Counted from the stretch's first letter, positions 9,794 through 19,108 are shown. The stretch: DNA of 43,049 bases from an uncultured Granulosicoccaceae bacterium (GCA_938035525.1 CALHOI010000010.1:1-43049); one strand, 5' to 3'. Translations and numbers: made by a program. The notes: a model not told the origin generated them from the letters alone.

Positions 9794-12361
9794 TCATGAT
9801 TTCGGTTTTAAATTTTGTGGGTCATACAATGGCTTGTAGCCAACCGATTCGAGCTTTAATTTGTACTGCTCGCCAAAGTACTCCATGAGAAACTCTCGAC
9901 CCTCATGACAGTGTTCGAATGGCAGGTAACCCAACGCAATGTTTTTACCGATGGTTGGTCCGTACACCATACTAGTGGTATATGAACGCCGACCCAGGGA
10001 ATCAATCAGTGCCTCTCCGGTGTCAATATCCATTATAGGGCTATGGCCAACGGGGTAACGGGCAATTCCGGCCGAATCAATGTTATTGACCATGGTAAAC
10101 GTGCACAAATAGGCACTTTGGTGGTCTTTTTCTTTGAAGGCTAAATGTGCGGCCTTACCGTGAAAGTCGGCAGCTTTGACTTTAGGACGAGCCAAATCGG
10201 CTTCAAATAAATTGTAGTTGGTGAGTAAATCGGCGTTTTGTAAACGCAGGCTTTTTTCCAGGCGCCGACTGTTGGCGTAGGTTTCAATACCAATTGGCGT
10301 AACGCCCTCGTTGGCCAATGCGTCCCACACGCTCAGGCCATCATCATAGTTGAAATGTAACTCCCAACCTTGCTCGCCCACATAGGAAATTCTGAAAGCC
10401 GCAACGCTAACACCATTTATAGTGATGGTTTTTACAGCCACAAACGGAAAGTTTTTATCGCTGAGTTCTTCTGGTTTATCCACAACTTTTTCGAGCGTGG
10501 TGCGGGCATTAGGGCCCCACAAACCCAAACACGCATAGTCGGTGGTTTTATCGGTAATTTCTACGTTGCTTAAACCGCGCGATTCTTTCATGCGTTTTAA
10601 CCAGACATAGTCTCTGGCCCCTGAATCACCGCCATCCATTACTCGATAATGGTTATCGCTGAGCCGTACTATGGTCAGATCGGCGCGAACACCGCCATTG
10701 TGATCGAGAAAGTGGGTATAAACACCTTTACCGATGGGGGTATCTGCACCCACTTTAGCAACGCAAACGTATTCCATTAGTTGCTCGGCATCAGGTCCTT
10801 CAATGTCGATGATGGCAAAGTGAGACAAGTTAACCATGCCAACGTCTTCTGAGAGTTGCAGGTGCTCGGCATTGGATACACGCCAGAAATGACGGTTATC
10901 CCATTCGTGTTCGCGCACTGGCACTTGGTCTGAAAATTTTTCAAGTAAGTGCTCATTGCTTGCATAACCGTGCGCGCGTTCCCAACCGGCTGCTTCCATA
11001 AAATAGCCGCCCAGCGCTTTTTCTCTCTCGTAAAACGGACTACGTCTTAATCCACGACCGGCTGTGTAAGGTTCTCGGTCGTGTACGGCGGGGTTATAAA
11101 TTTTAAACGCAGTTTCGTAGCACCGGTCGTGTATGTACTGTTCTTCTTGCTGGAAAGGATAGTAGCGGGCTACATCAATCGAGCTGTGATCAAGTTCTGT
11201 GTGTCCGTCGGTCATCCAGTCGGCTATAACCTTACCGGTGCCTGGACCGTCTTTTACCCAAACCGAAACGGCATACCACAGTCCTCGTACATTGGCTGAT
11301 TCCCCAATGGATGGACCGCCATCGGCAGTGACTTGCAATAAACCGTTGAATGAACGCTTTTCATCAAAACCCAGCTCACCCAGGATAGGGGTTAGCTCCA
11401 TTGCGCGCTCCAGCGGCTCCATGATCTGGTCCATTTCAAGATCGCGTTGCGAAGGCGAGAGACGTGCTTGCTCTTTTTCCAGCAGGTCTCGTGGGTGACA
11501 CATACGCGGTTCTTGTTCTTCGTAATATCCCCACTCAATCATGCCGCCCTCGGGTGTGGTTGGATCGCCTGTGTCACGCAGGTAGGCCGAGTTACCCTGG
11601 TCGCGCAGTAATGGGTAGCCGATATCTTTGCCAGTGCCCTCAAACTCTTTAAATGGACCAAACCACAACAGCGGATGATCAACCGGCATGACCGGCAGGT
11701 CTTCTCCTGCCATCTCCGCGATTAAACGTCCCCATAGTCCAGCACAAACAACGGCGTATTCGCACTCAATAGTGCCGCGCGTGGTTTCAACCGCTTTGAT
11801 GCGACCGTTCTCAATTTTAAGATCTGTGGCTGACGTATTGGCGAACGTGGTTAGTTTGCCGGTTTTTTCGGCGTTTTCAACGAGCTCACCAGCGGCAACT
11901 TGGGAGCGAGGTGCAACCAGACCGGCATCAGGATCCCAAAGCGCTCCCTGAATCATGTCTTCTTCGAGCAATGGCATTTTTTCTTTTGCTTCGGCAGCGC
12001 TGATCATGCATGCGTTGGTGCCGAAGGCTTTTCCTGAGGCGACTTTTCGTTGCAGCTCTGCCATGCGATCATCGTCACCCACTCGGGCCACTTCAAGCCC
12101 GCCCACTTTTTCATAGCGACCCATTTTTTCGTAGAAGTCGATGCTGTACATGGTGGTGTAGCAGGTCATGTGATCGTGGGCGGTTGCGTAACAAAAGTCT
12201 GACGCGTGCGCAGTTGAGCCAATATCGGTAGGAATGGCTGATTTATCAATGCCGACAATGTCGTCCCATCCTCTTTCAATGAGATGATGTGCCACGCAGG
12301 CGCCGACGATGCCACCTTGTCCAATGATGACGACTTTTGCTTTTTTGGGGAATACGGCCAT
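9794..12361 (-). CDS. Dimethylglycine/sarcosine dehydrogenase-like FAD-GcvT flavoprotein
   Basis: This is an oxidative N-demethylase of the DMGDH/SarDH class, about 855 residues. Proteins of this class oxidise N-methyl groups on FAD and pass the C1 unit to tetrahydrofolate in a GcvT-like domain. From the ATG at 12361, residues 8-400 form the DAO/FAD domain, with VVIIGQGGIVG at the start. GSTAHA places a His at about 52, where this family attaches FAD covalently; the usual Trp before it is Ala here. A middle FAO-type domain follows, then the aminomethyltransferase fold (ANSRRLEKSLR, YVGEQGWELH). The frame also allows a TTG start at 12415; neither start has a good ribosome site and I prefer the ATG. 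The exact substrate (dimethylglycine, sarcosine or another N-methyl amine) cannot be read from sequence. Confidence 0.85.
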   Translation of the reverse strand: MAVFPKKAKVVIIGQGGIVGACVAHHLIERGWDDIVGIDKSAIPTDIGSTAHASDFCYATAHDHMTCYTTMYSIDFYEKMGRYEKVGGLEVARVGDDDRMAELQRKVASGKAFGTNACMISAAEAKEKMPLLEEDMIQGALWDPDAGLVAPRSQVAAGELVENAEKTGKLTTFANTSATDLKIENGRIKAVETTRGTIECEYAVVCAGLWGRLIAEMAGEDLPVMPVDHPLLWFGPFKEFEGTGKDIGYPLLRDQGNSAYLRDTGDPTTPEGGMIEWGYYEEQEPRMCHPRDLLEKEQARLSPSQRDLEMDQIMEPLERAMELTPILGELGFDEKRSFNGLLQVTADGGPSIGESANVRGLWYAVSVWVKDGPGTGKVIADWMTDGHTELDHSSIDVARYYPFQQEEQYIHDRCYETAFKIYNPAVHDREPYTAGRGLRRSPFYEREKALGGYFMEAAGWERAHGYASNEHLLEKFSDQVPVREHEWDNRHFWRVSNAEHLQLSEDVGMVNLSHFAIIDIEGPDAEQLMEYVCVAKVGADTPIGKGVYTHFLDHNGGVRADLTIVRLSDNHYRVMDGGDSGARDYVWLKRMKESRGLSNVEITDKTTDYACLGLWGPNARTTLEKVVDKPEELSDKNFPFVAVKTITINGVSVAAFRISYVGEQGWELHFNYDDGLSVWDALANEGVTPIGIETYANSRRLEKSLRLQNADLLTNYNLFEADLARPKVKAADFHGKAAHLAFKEKDHQSAYLCTFTMVNNIDSAGIARYPVGHSPIMDIDTGEALIDSLGRRSYTTSMVYGPTIGKNIALGYLPFEHCHEGREFLMEYFGEQYKLKLESVGYKPLYDPQNLKPKS

Positions 12362-12634
12362 AGGTTCTGATTGCTCGATATTCAGCGCTGAGGCTGGACG
12401 GATATTTAGTGCCAACTATTTTGCTTAATTTTAACCCTGATCGCACCTGCAATGGGCAGCTACAGGGCCGGGTTCTGTACGTATTCGTCGCATATGGCCT
12501 AAAAATAGCACCTTGTAGTAGCCAGAATTATGAACACTACATGCAGTTACATATCGTGTTCTGCTGCTGGTGCTAGACTCAGATACATATCAAATTTAAC
12601 GCAGTTATTCTCAATGGAATTGAAGCAGGACATC

Positions 12635-13597
12635 ATGCAAAGAAACCAATTGGCTCGGCGCGTATTATTCAGCGGTCTGGGCATACTGGTCAGTGGTCTC
12701 GTTTACTATTTGGTATTCCGCGATCAGCTACCGTGGCCAATTGAATTTCTGCCGTTAGAGTGGGCAAGAATTCACTCCCTGAGCGATCCAAGCATGGGCG
12801 CTTACCCAAGCTTTGCGTTCACTTTTAGCCTGGGCCTGATTTCGATTGGTTTGTTTTGGTCGAATCGTGCATTCTCTTCAGTGGCCATAATTGCAGTTTT
12901 TACGATAGGTCTTGGTCATGAGGTACTTGCCAGCACATTTGCCGTTGCCGATGTGTTAGCTGGATTATTCGGAACCGTCTTGGCAACACTGGTTTTATAC
13001 AAAGTGCATGATTCAAGTTTGACAGTTGTCCGTGCATCGCGAAAACGATTAGAGCAGCTCAAGTTTATTGCGTTGATGCTGGTCAGCGCATCGTTTGCCA
13101 CCGGCACATCTGCGTACGACCCCGTTTACAATGATGGTTGCATCCAGTTTGATGAAAACGGTACTTGTATTGAGCGCGAAATATCCGCATCGCCTGTGTA
13201 TATGCCGTACGAGGTACTCAGGTCATCGGTAAAAATGAGTGAGCCCAGAGAGTTCGAATCAGTAAGCAGAATTTATCTGTATCAGAATTATTTGTTTGCC
13301 AACGAGCGTAATGCTGGCATTCATGTTATTGACAATACCATCCCCACGTCTCCTGTATCTATTGCTTTTATAGAAATACCAGGCAACACAGAACTCAGTA
13401 TCAGAGACGACAATCTATACGCCGATAGCTATATCGATTTGGTTACGCTGGATGTCAGCAATATTAACAACATCAGTGAAATAGCCAGAGAAGAAACCAT
13501 ATTCCCTTACAACTCGCGACAAAATATACCCAACAATGTTCGGCTGGTGGGTGATATTGAGAGCAGTCGCGGTGTTGTTGTCGGTTACCAGCGTTAG
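12635..13597 (+). CDS. Membrane protein with VanZ-like N-terminus and LVIVD-type repeats
   Basis: I start this at the ATG at 12635, which has AGGA four bases upstream; in-frame starts at 12530 and 12614 lack one. The roughly 320-residue product has four predicted membrane segments. The fourth region (HEVLA then ADVLAGLFGTVLATLVLY) resembles the ending of VanZ-like proteins. After a basic stretch (RASRKRLEQLK), a fifth hydrophobic segment ending FATGTSAYDP looks like an embedded signal peptide. The remaining 150 or so residues carry beta-propeller-like LVIVD repeats (YLFANERNAGIHVIDN, NLYADSYIDLVTLDVSN). Only about two repeats are present, too few for a whole propeller. The next gene follows after 15 bp and supplies more repeats. 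Function is unknown; an outward-facing sensor or scaffold is inferred. Confidence 0.78.
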   Translation: MQRNQLARRVLFSGLGILVSGLVYYLVFRDQLPWPIEFLPLEWARIHSLSDPSMGAYPSFAFTFSLGLISIGLFWSNRAFSSVAIIAVFTIGLGHEVLASTFAVADVLAGLFGTVLATLVLYKVHDSSLTVVRASRKRLEQLKFIALMLVSASFATGTSAYDPVYNDGCIQFDENGTCIEREISASPVYMPYEVLRSSVKMSEPREFESVSRIYLYQNYLFANERNAGIHVIDNTIPTSPVSIAFIEIPGNTELSIRDDNLYADSYIDLVTLDVSNINNISEIAREETIFPYNSRQNIPNNVRLVGDIESSRGVVVGYQR

Positions 13598-13612
13598 ATC
13601 ACGGAGAAGATA

Positions 13613-14425
13613 ATGAGCATTAAAAAAACACTGGCAACAACATTGAGCTTAGGCGCACTGTTACTCAGTGCTTGCGAGGGCAGTAGCTCTTCCGGCTCTG
13701 ACGGTGGCTCAGGCCCAATCGGTACAGGTATTGGCGGTTCAACTGCCAGAATGATCATTGTTGATGACTTTTTGTACGCTATTGCTGGAGACAAAATTCA
13801 GTTATTTAACATTGAAAACCCGGATGCTCCTAACCCCTGGGTCAGGGTGTCTCTGGATTGGGATATCCAAACCTTATTTGCTTACAAACAGTATTTGCTG
13901 GTTGGGGCCGCAGATGGCGTACGTATTATGGATAATTCTGATCCTGCAAGTCCGTCGCTGATCACTAACTTCACGCACGCTCGCGCAATCGACCCAGTTG
14001 TTGCCGCTAACGATTACGCCTATGTGACACTCAAAAGCGACCCTGATGGTTTTGGAACAATTCAAGACCAGTTAAACGTCATTAATATTGCCGATATTGC
14101 CAATCCGCAATTGGTAAAGGAAGAGCCCATGCAGAGCCCCGAGGGGCTTGCCACCATAGATAACCGTTTGTTTGTCTGTGATGGCCGGGCAGGATTAAAG
14201 CAGTTTAATCTGGACGAACCGTGGAATCCGCAACTTGCCGATGTAATACCCGATGTTGACTGCAATGATGTGATTGCTTTTAACGGCAGACTCTATGTGA
14301 TTACAGATACCACCTTAGAGCAATACGATTACAGTGTTTCACCACCTGCGTTGCTAAGTATTATTCAAACACCAAGCATGTCGGCTGATGCACTGAGCCA
14401 TATGCTCGATTCGCAACCCATGTAA
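13613..14425 (+). CDS. Lipoprotein with LVIVD beta-propeller repeats
   Basis: The 270-residue product starts with a lipoprotein signal peptide ending in the lipobox LLSAC, with the lipidated Cys near residue 21, followed by a Ser/Gly-rich tether. The rest is built of repeats of the LVIVD kind: FLYAIAGDKIQLFNIENPDAP, LLVGAADGVRIMDNSDPASP, LNVINIADIANPQLV and RLFVCDGRAGLKQFNLDEP. A ribosome site (CACGGAGAAG) lies close upstream. It lies 15 bp after the VanZ/LVIVD gene, so the two are probably one operon and may form one envelope complex. The repeat family is widespread with no defined activity, so I assign no function. The downstream neighbour is convergent. Confidence 0.85.
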   Translation: MSIKKTLATTLSLGALLLSACEGSSSSGSDGGSGPIGTGIGGSTARMIIVDDFLYAIAGDKIQLFNIENPDAPNPWVRVSLDWDIQTLFAYKQYLLVGAADGVRIMDNSDPASPSLITNFTHARAIDPVVAANDYAYVTLKSDPDGFGTIQDQLNVINIADIANPQLVKEEPMQSPEGLATIDNRLFVCDGRAGLKQFNLDEPWNPQLADVIPDVDCNDVIAFNGRLYVITDTTLEQYDYSVSPPALLSIIQTPSMSADALSHMLDSQPM

Positions 14426-14490
14426 TGGCAGCTGTTGCGATTCATCGTAGCACTGGTTTATCGCAGTACTGGTTTAATCTGTCGCAGAGC

Positions 14491-15276
14491 TTAGCTGAGT
14501 CGGCCATAAAATGTTTGTCTGGCCGATTCAGACAACGATACGCCGGGTTCGGTGTTGTACGCCAGCACAACCAGCATACGTGTTGTATTACCGATGGTGG
14601 GTGTAACCCGGTGCATAGAATTTCTGCCACGAAAAAGCACTAAGTCTCCTGGGTGCATGTCCAGCTGGCTGACGTCAACTTGCTTGTTGAGCACTTGTTC
14701 GACTAGCTCGTAATTCATATTGTTATTGTCTGCGTCTCTGGCGTCTTTAACAAATTCAAATATGCCACCGTCATCCGGTTTCTCGATTAGCAGTGTTATC
14801 GCAAAGCTGGAGTTGTCAAAATGCCAGCCAAGCTCCTGTCCGTGACTGGCGTAATGCAAGTTAATAGATGAGAGGTTGTCCGCGTATTCATAAAGTGCAT
14901 TTTCGTTTAGCACGGCACACAGAAACGATTTGAGCGCGTTGTCTTTATACAGAGAATGCAGTAACGATTCTGATGGAATCTGGTCGGTCGTTATACAGCC
15001 CTTAGAGGATGTGACCGCTCGGTTTCTGGGGTGTTGGTCATCAAATTGATTATCATTCGGTGCAAGGTAGACATTGTGTGTGCTTGATGTGTAGTAAGCC
15101 TTGTCCTTGTTGTTGATGCCGTCAGTTTTTATTGATTGCAGTGCATCGCGGCTTAAAAAATTCTTCAGCACCAAAACCCCTGTTGTGTCGAGGGCGTGTT
15201 TGCTCTGTGCAGCAAAGTCAGGATCGCTTATGGGGTTCTGTGTTTCGTTGATAATGGTGTTTACGGGGTTGCTCAT
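14491..15276 (-). CDS. Fe(II)/2-oxoglutarate oxygenase, BesD/HalB-like, HxD type
   Basis: This is a predicted non-haem iron enzyme that couples 2-oxoglutarate decarboxylation to oxidation of a small substrate. In a 261-residue product from the ATG at 15276, the iron ligands read H152-F-D154 (GWHFDNSSF) and H222 (NSMHRVTPT), with R233 (NTTRMLVVLAY) to hold 2-oxoglutarate. The context WHFDNSSFAITLLIEKPDDG and GGIFEFVKDAR recalls the amino-acid halogenase group around BesD. Because the carboxylate ligand is kept, hydroxylation is expected instead of chlorination. In-frame ATG 15342 and TTG 15351 are possible earlier starts but overlap the ABC ATPase gene. It lies 52 bp after that ATPase on the same strand and is probably the last gene of the peptide-importer operon. 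Confidence 0.8.
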   Translation of the reverse strand: MSNPVNTIINETQNPISDPDFAAQSKHALDTTGVLVLKNFLSRDALQSIKTDGINNKDKAYYTSSTHNVYLAPNDNQFDDQHPRNRAVTSSKGCITTDQIPSESLLHSLYKDNALKSFLCAVLNENALYEYADNLSSINLHYASHGQELGWHFDNSSFAITLLIEKPDDGGIFEFVKDARDADNNNMNYELVEQVLNKQVDVSQLDMHPGDLVLFRGRNSMHRVTPTIGNTTRMLVVLAYNTEPGVSLSESARQTFYGRLS

Positions 15277-15328
15277 TTTATGGGTGTTAAATATGGGTAC
15301 TAAAAAAGCCAAGCGATGAATTATAGCG

Positions 15329-17164
15329 CTAGGATAAACCATCGAATTCAAGATGGCACTCTATTATGTGTCCCAAAGCGCCTACTCGTCGAGGTGGGTC
15401 AAGTTCGGCGCATGTGCCCTCAATGGCCATTGGGCAGCGTGTATGAAACGGGCAGCCTTTTTCGGTTAGCTTGACGTCACCCTGTACAGCGCTTTGCGCC
15501 TCACGAGATTCAGATGACTCTTCCAGCCAACCCACCCGGGTTTCTGGTACCGACGAAATAAGCAAACGTGTATAAGGATGGTAGGGCGGAGACAAAACTC
15601 GATCAGTTGGTCCTTGCTCGGCTACCCGGCCGGCATACAGTACGACTATTTCATCGGCAAAAGAGGCAACGGTGGATAAATCGTGACTGATAAAAATAAA
15701 TGACACGCCAAGTTCTCTGCGTAGTCGTTTTAGCAGTTCAATAACATTCGCACCGACAATGGTATCAAGCGCCGAAGTTACCTCGTCGCACAAAACAACT
15801 TCCGGATTCGCGGCCAGTGCTCTTGCCAGGCTGACTCTTTGCTTTTGGCCGCCTGATAGCTCGTGTGGATATCGATCAGCGAACTGCACAGGCAATTCAA
15901 CCAGCTCCAGTAACTCATCGACGCGTTTTCTAACATCTTTACCGCTCGCCAGATCATAGAACTGCACTGGTCTGCCAATAATGTCTTTAATGCGTTGCCG
16001 TGGGTTAAGTGCAGTATCAGCCATTTGATAAACGAACTGGACTTTTCTTAGTTGGTCTGTTGTGCGTTCGCGTACTGAGGGTGGTAACGGTTCCCCATCG
16101 AGTAAAATATCACCTTGAGCCGGTGGAAGCAGCCCCGCCATGACTCTTGCCAGGGTTGACTTCCCGCAGCCCGATTCACCAATGACGCCAACGGTTTTAC
16201 CGCGCTCGATCGCAACGTTAATGTCTCTTAGTACTTGTACTGCGGCTTTGCCGTTACGGACTTTTCCATACCCGGCATCCACTTGCTTAACTTCCAGTGC
16301 TGGTGATGTGCGTAAATGTTTGTCAGAGCTTTGTTCGCCTTGACCTGGTTCTGGTAAGGGTTTGATTGCATCCATGAGTCTTTTTGTATAAGGATGCTGC
16401 GGTGAATTTATAATAGTTTCAGTTGGTCCAGCTTCTTTTACTTCGCCGTTGTACAACACCACTATGTGATCGGCGATTTGTGCCACTACAGCCAAATCAT
16501 GTGTTACGTATATCGCTGCCGCTTCCTCAACTTTAATAACATGCTTGAATGCCTTAAGCACTTCAATTTGAGTGGTTACATCCAGAGCGGTTGTTGGCTC
16601 GTCTAAAACCAATAGGTCGGGGTCACCACACAATGCCATGGCTGCCATTAATCGCTGCAGTTGACCACCGGACACTTGGTGCGGATAACGAGAGCCAATG
16701 TTTTCAGGGTCAGGTAACTCTAGTGCTTTATATAAAGCCAGCGCTTTTTCGTCGGCTTGCTGCTGTGTTTTTGAGCCGTGTAACACAGCGGCTTCAGTGA
16801 CTTGTTCGTTAATGAGTATGGAAGGGTTAAAGGTCGCAGCAGCGCTTTGCGCAAGGTAAGCCACTTTTTCTCCACGCAGCGGCCGAAGTTCGTTGACGGA
16901 CATTTTTGTCACGTCGTGTCCTAACAGTTTTGCTTGCCCGCCAGCAAAAATCAACCCGGGTTTACAGTAACCTAAGGCCGATAGCGAAATGGTGGTTTTT
17001 CCGGACCCTGATTCGCCAATCAGCGCGACAACTTCTCCGCGCCTTACTTTAAAATTAACACCTTTGACTATGGGAAGCTCGCTTTTATCGTCTCTTAGTG
17101 CGTTGATACTAAGATCGATAGCTTCAAAAACGATATCGTCGTTTTGATTGCTTTTATCTGACAC
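15329..17164 (-). CDS. Peptide ABC transporter, fused double ATP-binding protein (DppD-DppF type)
   Basis: This 611-residue cytoplasmic protein powers dipeptide/oligopeptide-type import. It carries two complete ATPase cassettes. The first has Walker A GESGSGKTT near residue 53, signature VSGGQLQRL and Walker B LLVLDEPTT. The second has GESGCGKST near 330, LSGGQKQRV and VVLCDEVTSALD. Both have the switch His (VTHDL, ISHDL). The Cys-containing oligopeptide tail (CPFHTRCPMA) is present at the C-terminus after the second cassette. This layout equals DppD plus DppF in one chain, as in GsiA or YejF. It follows the DppC-like gene by 3 bp. The substrate cannot be fixed from the ATPase. Confidence 0.95.
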   Translation of the reverse strand: MSDKSNQNDDIVFEAIDLSINALRDDKSELPIVKGVNFKVRRGEVVALIGESGSGKTTISLSALGYCKPGLIFAGGQAKLLGHDVTKMSVNELRPLRGEKVAYLAQSAAATFNPSILINEQVTEAAVLHGSKTQQQADEKALALYKALELPDPENIGSRYPHQVSGGQLQRLMAAMALCGDPDLLVLDEPTTALDVTTQIEVLKAFKHVIKVEEAAAIYVTHDLAVVAQIADHIVVLYNGEVKEAGPTETIINSPQHPYTKRLMDAIKPLPEPGQGEQSSDKHLRTSPALEVKQVDAGYGKVRNGKAAVQVLRDINVAIERGKTVGVIGESGCGKSTLARVMAGLLPPAQGDILLDGEPLPPSVRERTTDQLRKVQFVYQMADTALNPRQRIKDIIGRPVQFYDLASGKDVRKRVDELLELVELPVQFADRYPHELSGGQKQRVSLARALAANPEVVLCDEVTSALDTIVGANVIELLKRLRRELGVSFIFISHDLSTVASFADEIVVLYAGRVAEQGPTDRVLSPPYHPYTRLLISSVPETRVGWLEESSESREAQSAVQGDVKLTEKGCPFHTRCPMAIEGTCAELDPPRRVGALGHIIECHLEFDGLS

Positions 17165-17167
17165 GTG

Positions 17168-18085
17168 CTAAAGCCTGTTTGATAGCCGGCCACCGCTGTG
17201 TGCAGAGACATCGTCTACGATTAAGTTGATGGCAACCGTTAGCGTTGCAATGGAAAGAGCAGGCGCTATGACGCTAAACACAGACTCGCCGTATTGCAGA
17301 GCGCCGAGGTTTTCGCGCACCATGGAACCCCAGTCAGCTTGAGGGGGTTGCACGCCAAGCCCCAAAAAACTCAGGCTGGAAATAAATAAAATGACGTATA
17401 TTAACCGCAAGCCGAAATCCGTTATCAGTGGCATTCTTGCGTTAGGCCAGATTTCCTTTGTGATTATCCACCATCGACCTTCACCGCGAGCTTGAGCCGC
17501 TTCAACGTAGTCGGATACTTTTATCTCCATACCCAACGCTCTTGATAACCTGAATATCACACTCGAATAAATCAGGCCGGCGGTGACTATTAAAACCGGT
17601 ATGGACGAACCCACTGCGGCAACCACCACAAGTCCAAGCATGATGCTGGGTAAACTAAGCAAGGCATCGTTTATCCTGCTGATCACCATGTCAACTTTTG
17701 GCGATGAGACGGCGGCACCAATACCTAAAACCACACCGACAAAATACGCCAGCACGGTTGCCAGGAATGAAATACCCATGGTGCGCCCAGCACCATACAT
17801 GATGCGTGAAAGTACATCGCGGTCCGAGTCGTCTGTACCGAGCCAGGCACCAGGTTGTGGTTTTTGAAACTCACTGTATGCATCGGGAAATGGCAAATCG
17901 TTTTCACCGTAAGGGGCAACGAACGGTCCCAGCAATGCAATCAATACCCAAAAGGCAACAACAATAACGCCCAGCCATCCGGTAAAGGAGAATTTGAACT
18001 TGCCACTGGGGGCGCTGTCTGGCAGCTCATCAAAGCTGACTCCAGCATCATAGGGCGCAACGTAATGCTCAGTTTGTTCGCTCAT
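17168..18085 (-). CDS. Peptide ABC transporter permease, DppC type
   Basis: This 305-residue inner-membrane permease is the second of the pair in the peptide importer. It has an N-terminal membrane anchor (about residues 33-54), the extracytoplasmic stretch typical of DppC (PQPGAWLGTDDSDRDVLSR) and the BPD_transp_1 region with five more segments. The cytoplasmic coupling loop reads YVEAAQARGEGRWWIITKE, followed by FLGLGVQPPQADWG, a hallmark of this subfamily. The start overlaps the stop of the preceding permease by 4 bp (ATGA), showing translational coupling. The length is normal for the family. Confidence 0.95.
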   Translation of the reverse strand: MSEQTEHYVAPYDAGVSFDELPDSAPSGKFKFSFTGWLGVIVVAFWVLIALLGPFVAPYGENDLPFPDAYSEFQKPQPGAWLGTDDSDRDVLSRIMYGAGRTMGISFLATVLAYFVGVVLGIGAAVSSPKVDMVISRINDALLSLPSIMLGLVVVAAVGSSIPVLIVTAGLIYSSVIFRLSRALGMEIKVSDYVEAAQARGEGRWWIITKEIWPNARMPLITDFGLRLIYVILFISSLSFLGLGVQPPQADWGSMVRENLGALQYGESVFSVIAPALSIATLTVAINLIVDDVSAHSGGRLSNRL

Positions 18086-19032
18086 TTCGGGTGCCTCAAT
18101 CGCGGATTGGACGCGAAGGCTGCGATATCTGCAATGAGCATCAGAATGACATAGGTTAAGCAGAACAGCATACCTAAGCCTTGTATCAGTACAAAGTCGC
18201 GTGTTTGAACGCCTTGCACAATAAGAGTCGCTAAGCCTGGATAGCCAAAATAAACTTCAACGACGATCACGCCGGTAACAAGGTATGCCAGATTCAGTGC
18301 AACAACGTTGACAATGGGTCCCAGCGCGTTGAGCAGTGCATGCCTGAAAATAATGCGCTTTCTGGGCACGCCTTTTAAAATGGCCATTTCAACATAAGGT
18401 GAGCTCATGACGTTTAGCACTGCGGCTCGGCTCATGCGAATTAATTGAGATGCAATAACAAAACACAAAGTTGTAATGGGTAAGGCAAAGTGTTTAATCA
18501 ATTCGAAAAAACCTTTACCTTCGATGCTGCCAACCACCACCGCGTTTCCCATACCAAGCCAGAACACAAACAGTAGTACCAGCAACGTGGCGGTAAAGAA
18601 TTCGGGGGCGGCCACCAGAGACACAGAAATAAAGGTCAGCACACGATCATAAATGCTGCCTGGAAACATGGCGCCCAGAATGCCCAGCATCAACGATATA
18701 GGCACACCAATAAGAGCGGTTAATCCGCTCACAATTAACGTGTATTTATAACGATCACTGATAAGGTCAGTAATGGGCACGTCAGCGGCCAGTGACACGC
18801 CAAGATCGCCTGAAACGAAATTCTTAAGCCAGGTCCAGTACTGCACAATCATGGGCTGATCTAAACCCAGGCGCTCGCGCATTGCGGCAATGTTTTCCGC
18901 GGTAGCCGCTTGCCCTAAGCGAATTTGCGCCGCGTCGCCCGGCAGAACTTTTGTGCCGAAAAAAATAATGATCGACACAGCCAGCACCGTTAGTAGGCCA
19001 ACGGCCAGGCGTTTTACAATGAGTGGGAACAT
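18082..19032 (-). CDS. Peptide ABC transporter permease, DppB type
   Basis: This 316-residue inner-membrane permease has the DppB layout. It opens with a first membrane segment (RLAVGLLTVLAVSIIIFF) and the conserved early part LPGDAAQIRLGQAAT and LGLDQPMIVQYWTWLK. The remaining membrane segments follow, with a coupling loop containing VEMAILKGVPRKRIIFRHA. It pairs with the DppC-like protein, whose gene overlaps its stop. The 76-bp gap to the binding-protein gene upstream holds a hairpin terminator, so it is probably made in smaller amounts than the binding protein. No convincing ribosome site is visible before the ATG. Confidence 0.95.
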   Translation of the reverse strand: MFPLIVKRLAVGLLTVLAVSIIIFFGTKVLPGDAAQIRLGQAATAENIAAMRERLGLDQPMIVQYWTWLKNFVSGDLGVSLAADVPITDLISDRYKYTLIVSGLTALIGVPISLMLGILGAMFPGSIYDRVLTFISVSLVAAPEFFTATLLVLLFVFWLGMGNAVVVGSIEGKGFFELIKHFALPITTLCFVIASQLIRMSRAAVLNVMSSPYVEMAILKGVPRKRIIFRHALLNALGPIVNVVALNLAYLVTGVIVVEVYFGYPGLATLIVQGVQTRDFVLIQGLGMLFCLTYVILMLIADIAAFASNPRLRHPK

Positions 19033-19056
19033 AAAAGCTGTTGGTGTAGAGACAGG

Positions 19057-19088
19057 AAAAACCCGCCACTATTAATCAGTGGCGGGTT
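19057..19088 (-). terminator. Intercistronic terminator between binding-protein and permease genes
   Basis: Arms AACCCGCCACT (19060-19070) and AGTGGCGGGTT (19078-19088) form a perfect 11-bp stem with a 7-nt loop. On the minus strand a run of five T follows directly. It lies 20 bp after the binding-protein stop and before the permease start, the usual place for a partial terminator that gives excess binding protein. Confidence 0.85.
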
Positions 19089-19108
19089 GTTTGTATTAGC
19101 TAATGGAT

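Noticed and set aside
14491..15276. Radical halogenase of the BesD type.
   Set aside because: Halogenases of this type lack the Asp ligand; here HFD is intact, so a hydroxylase is expected.
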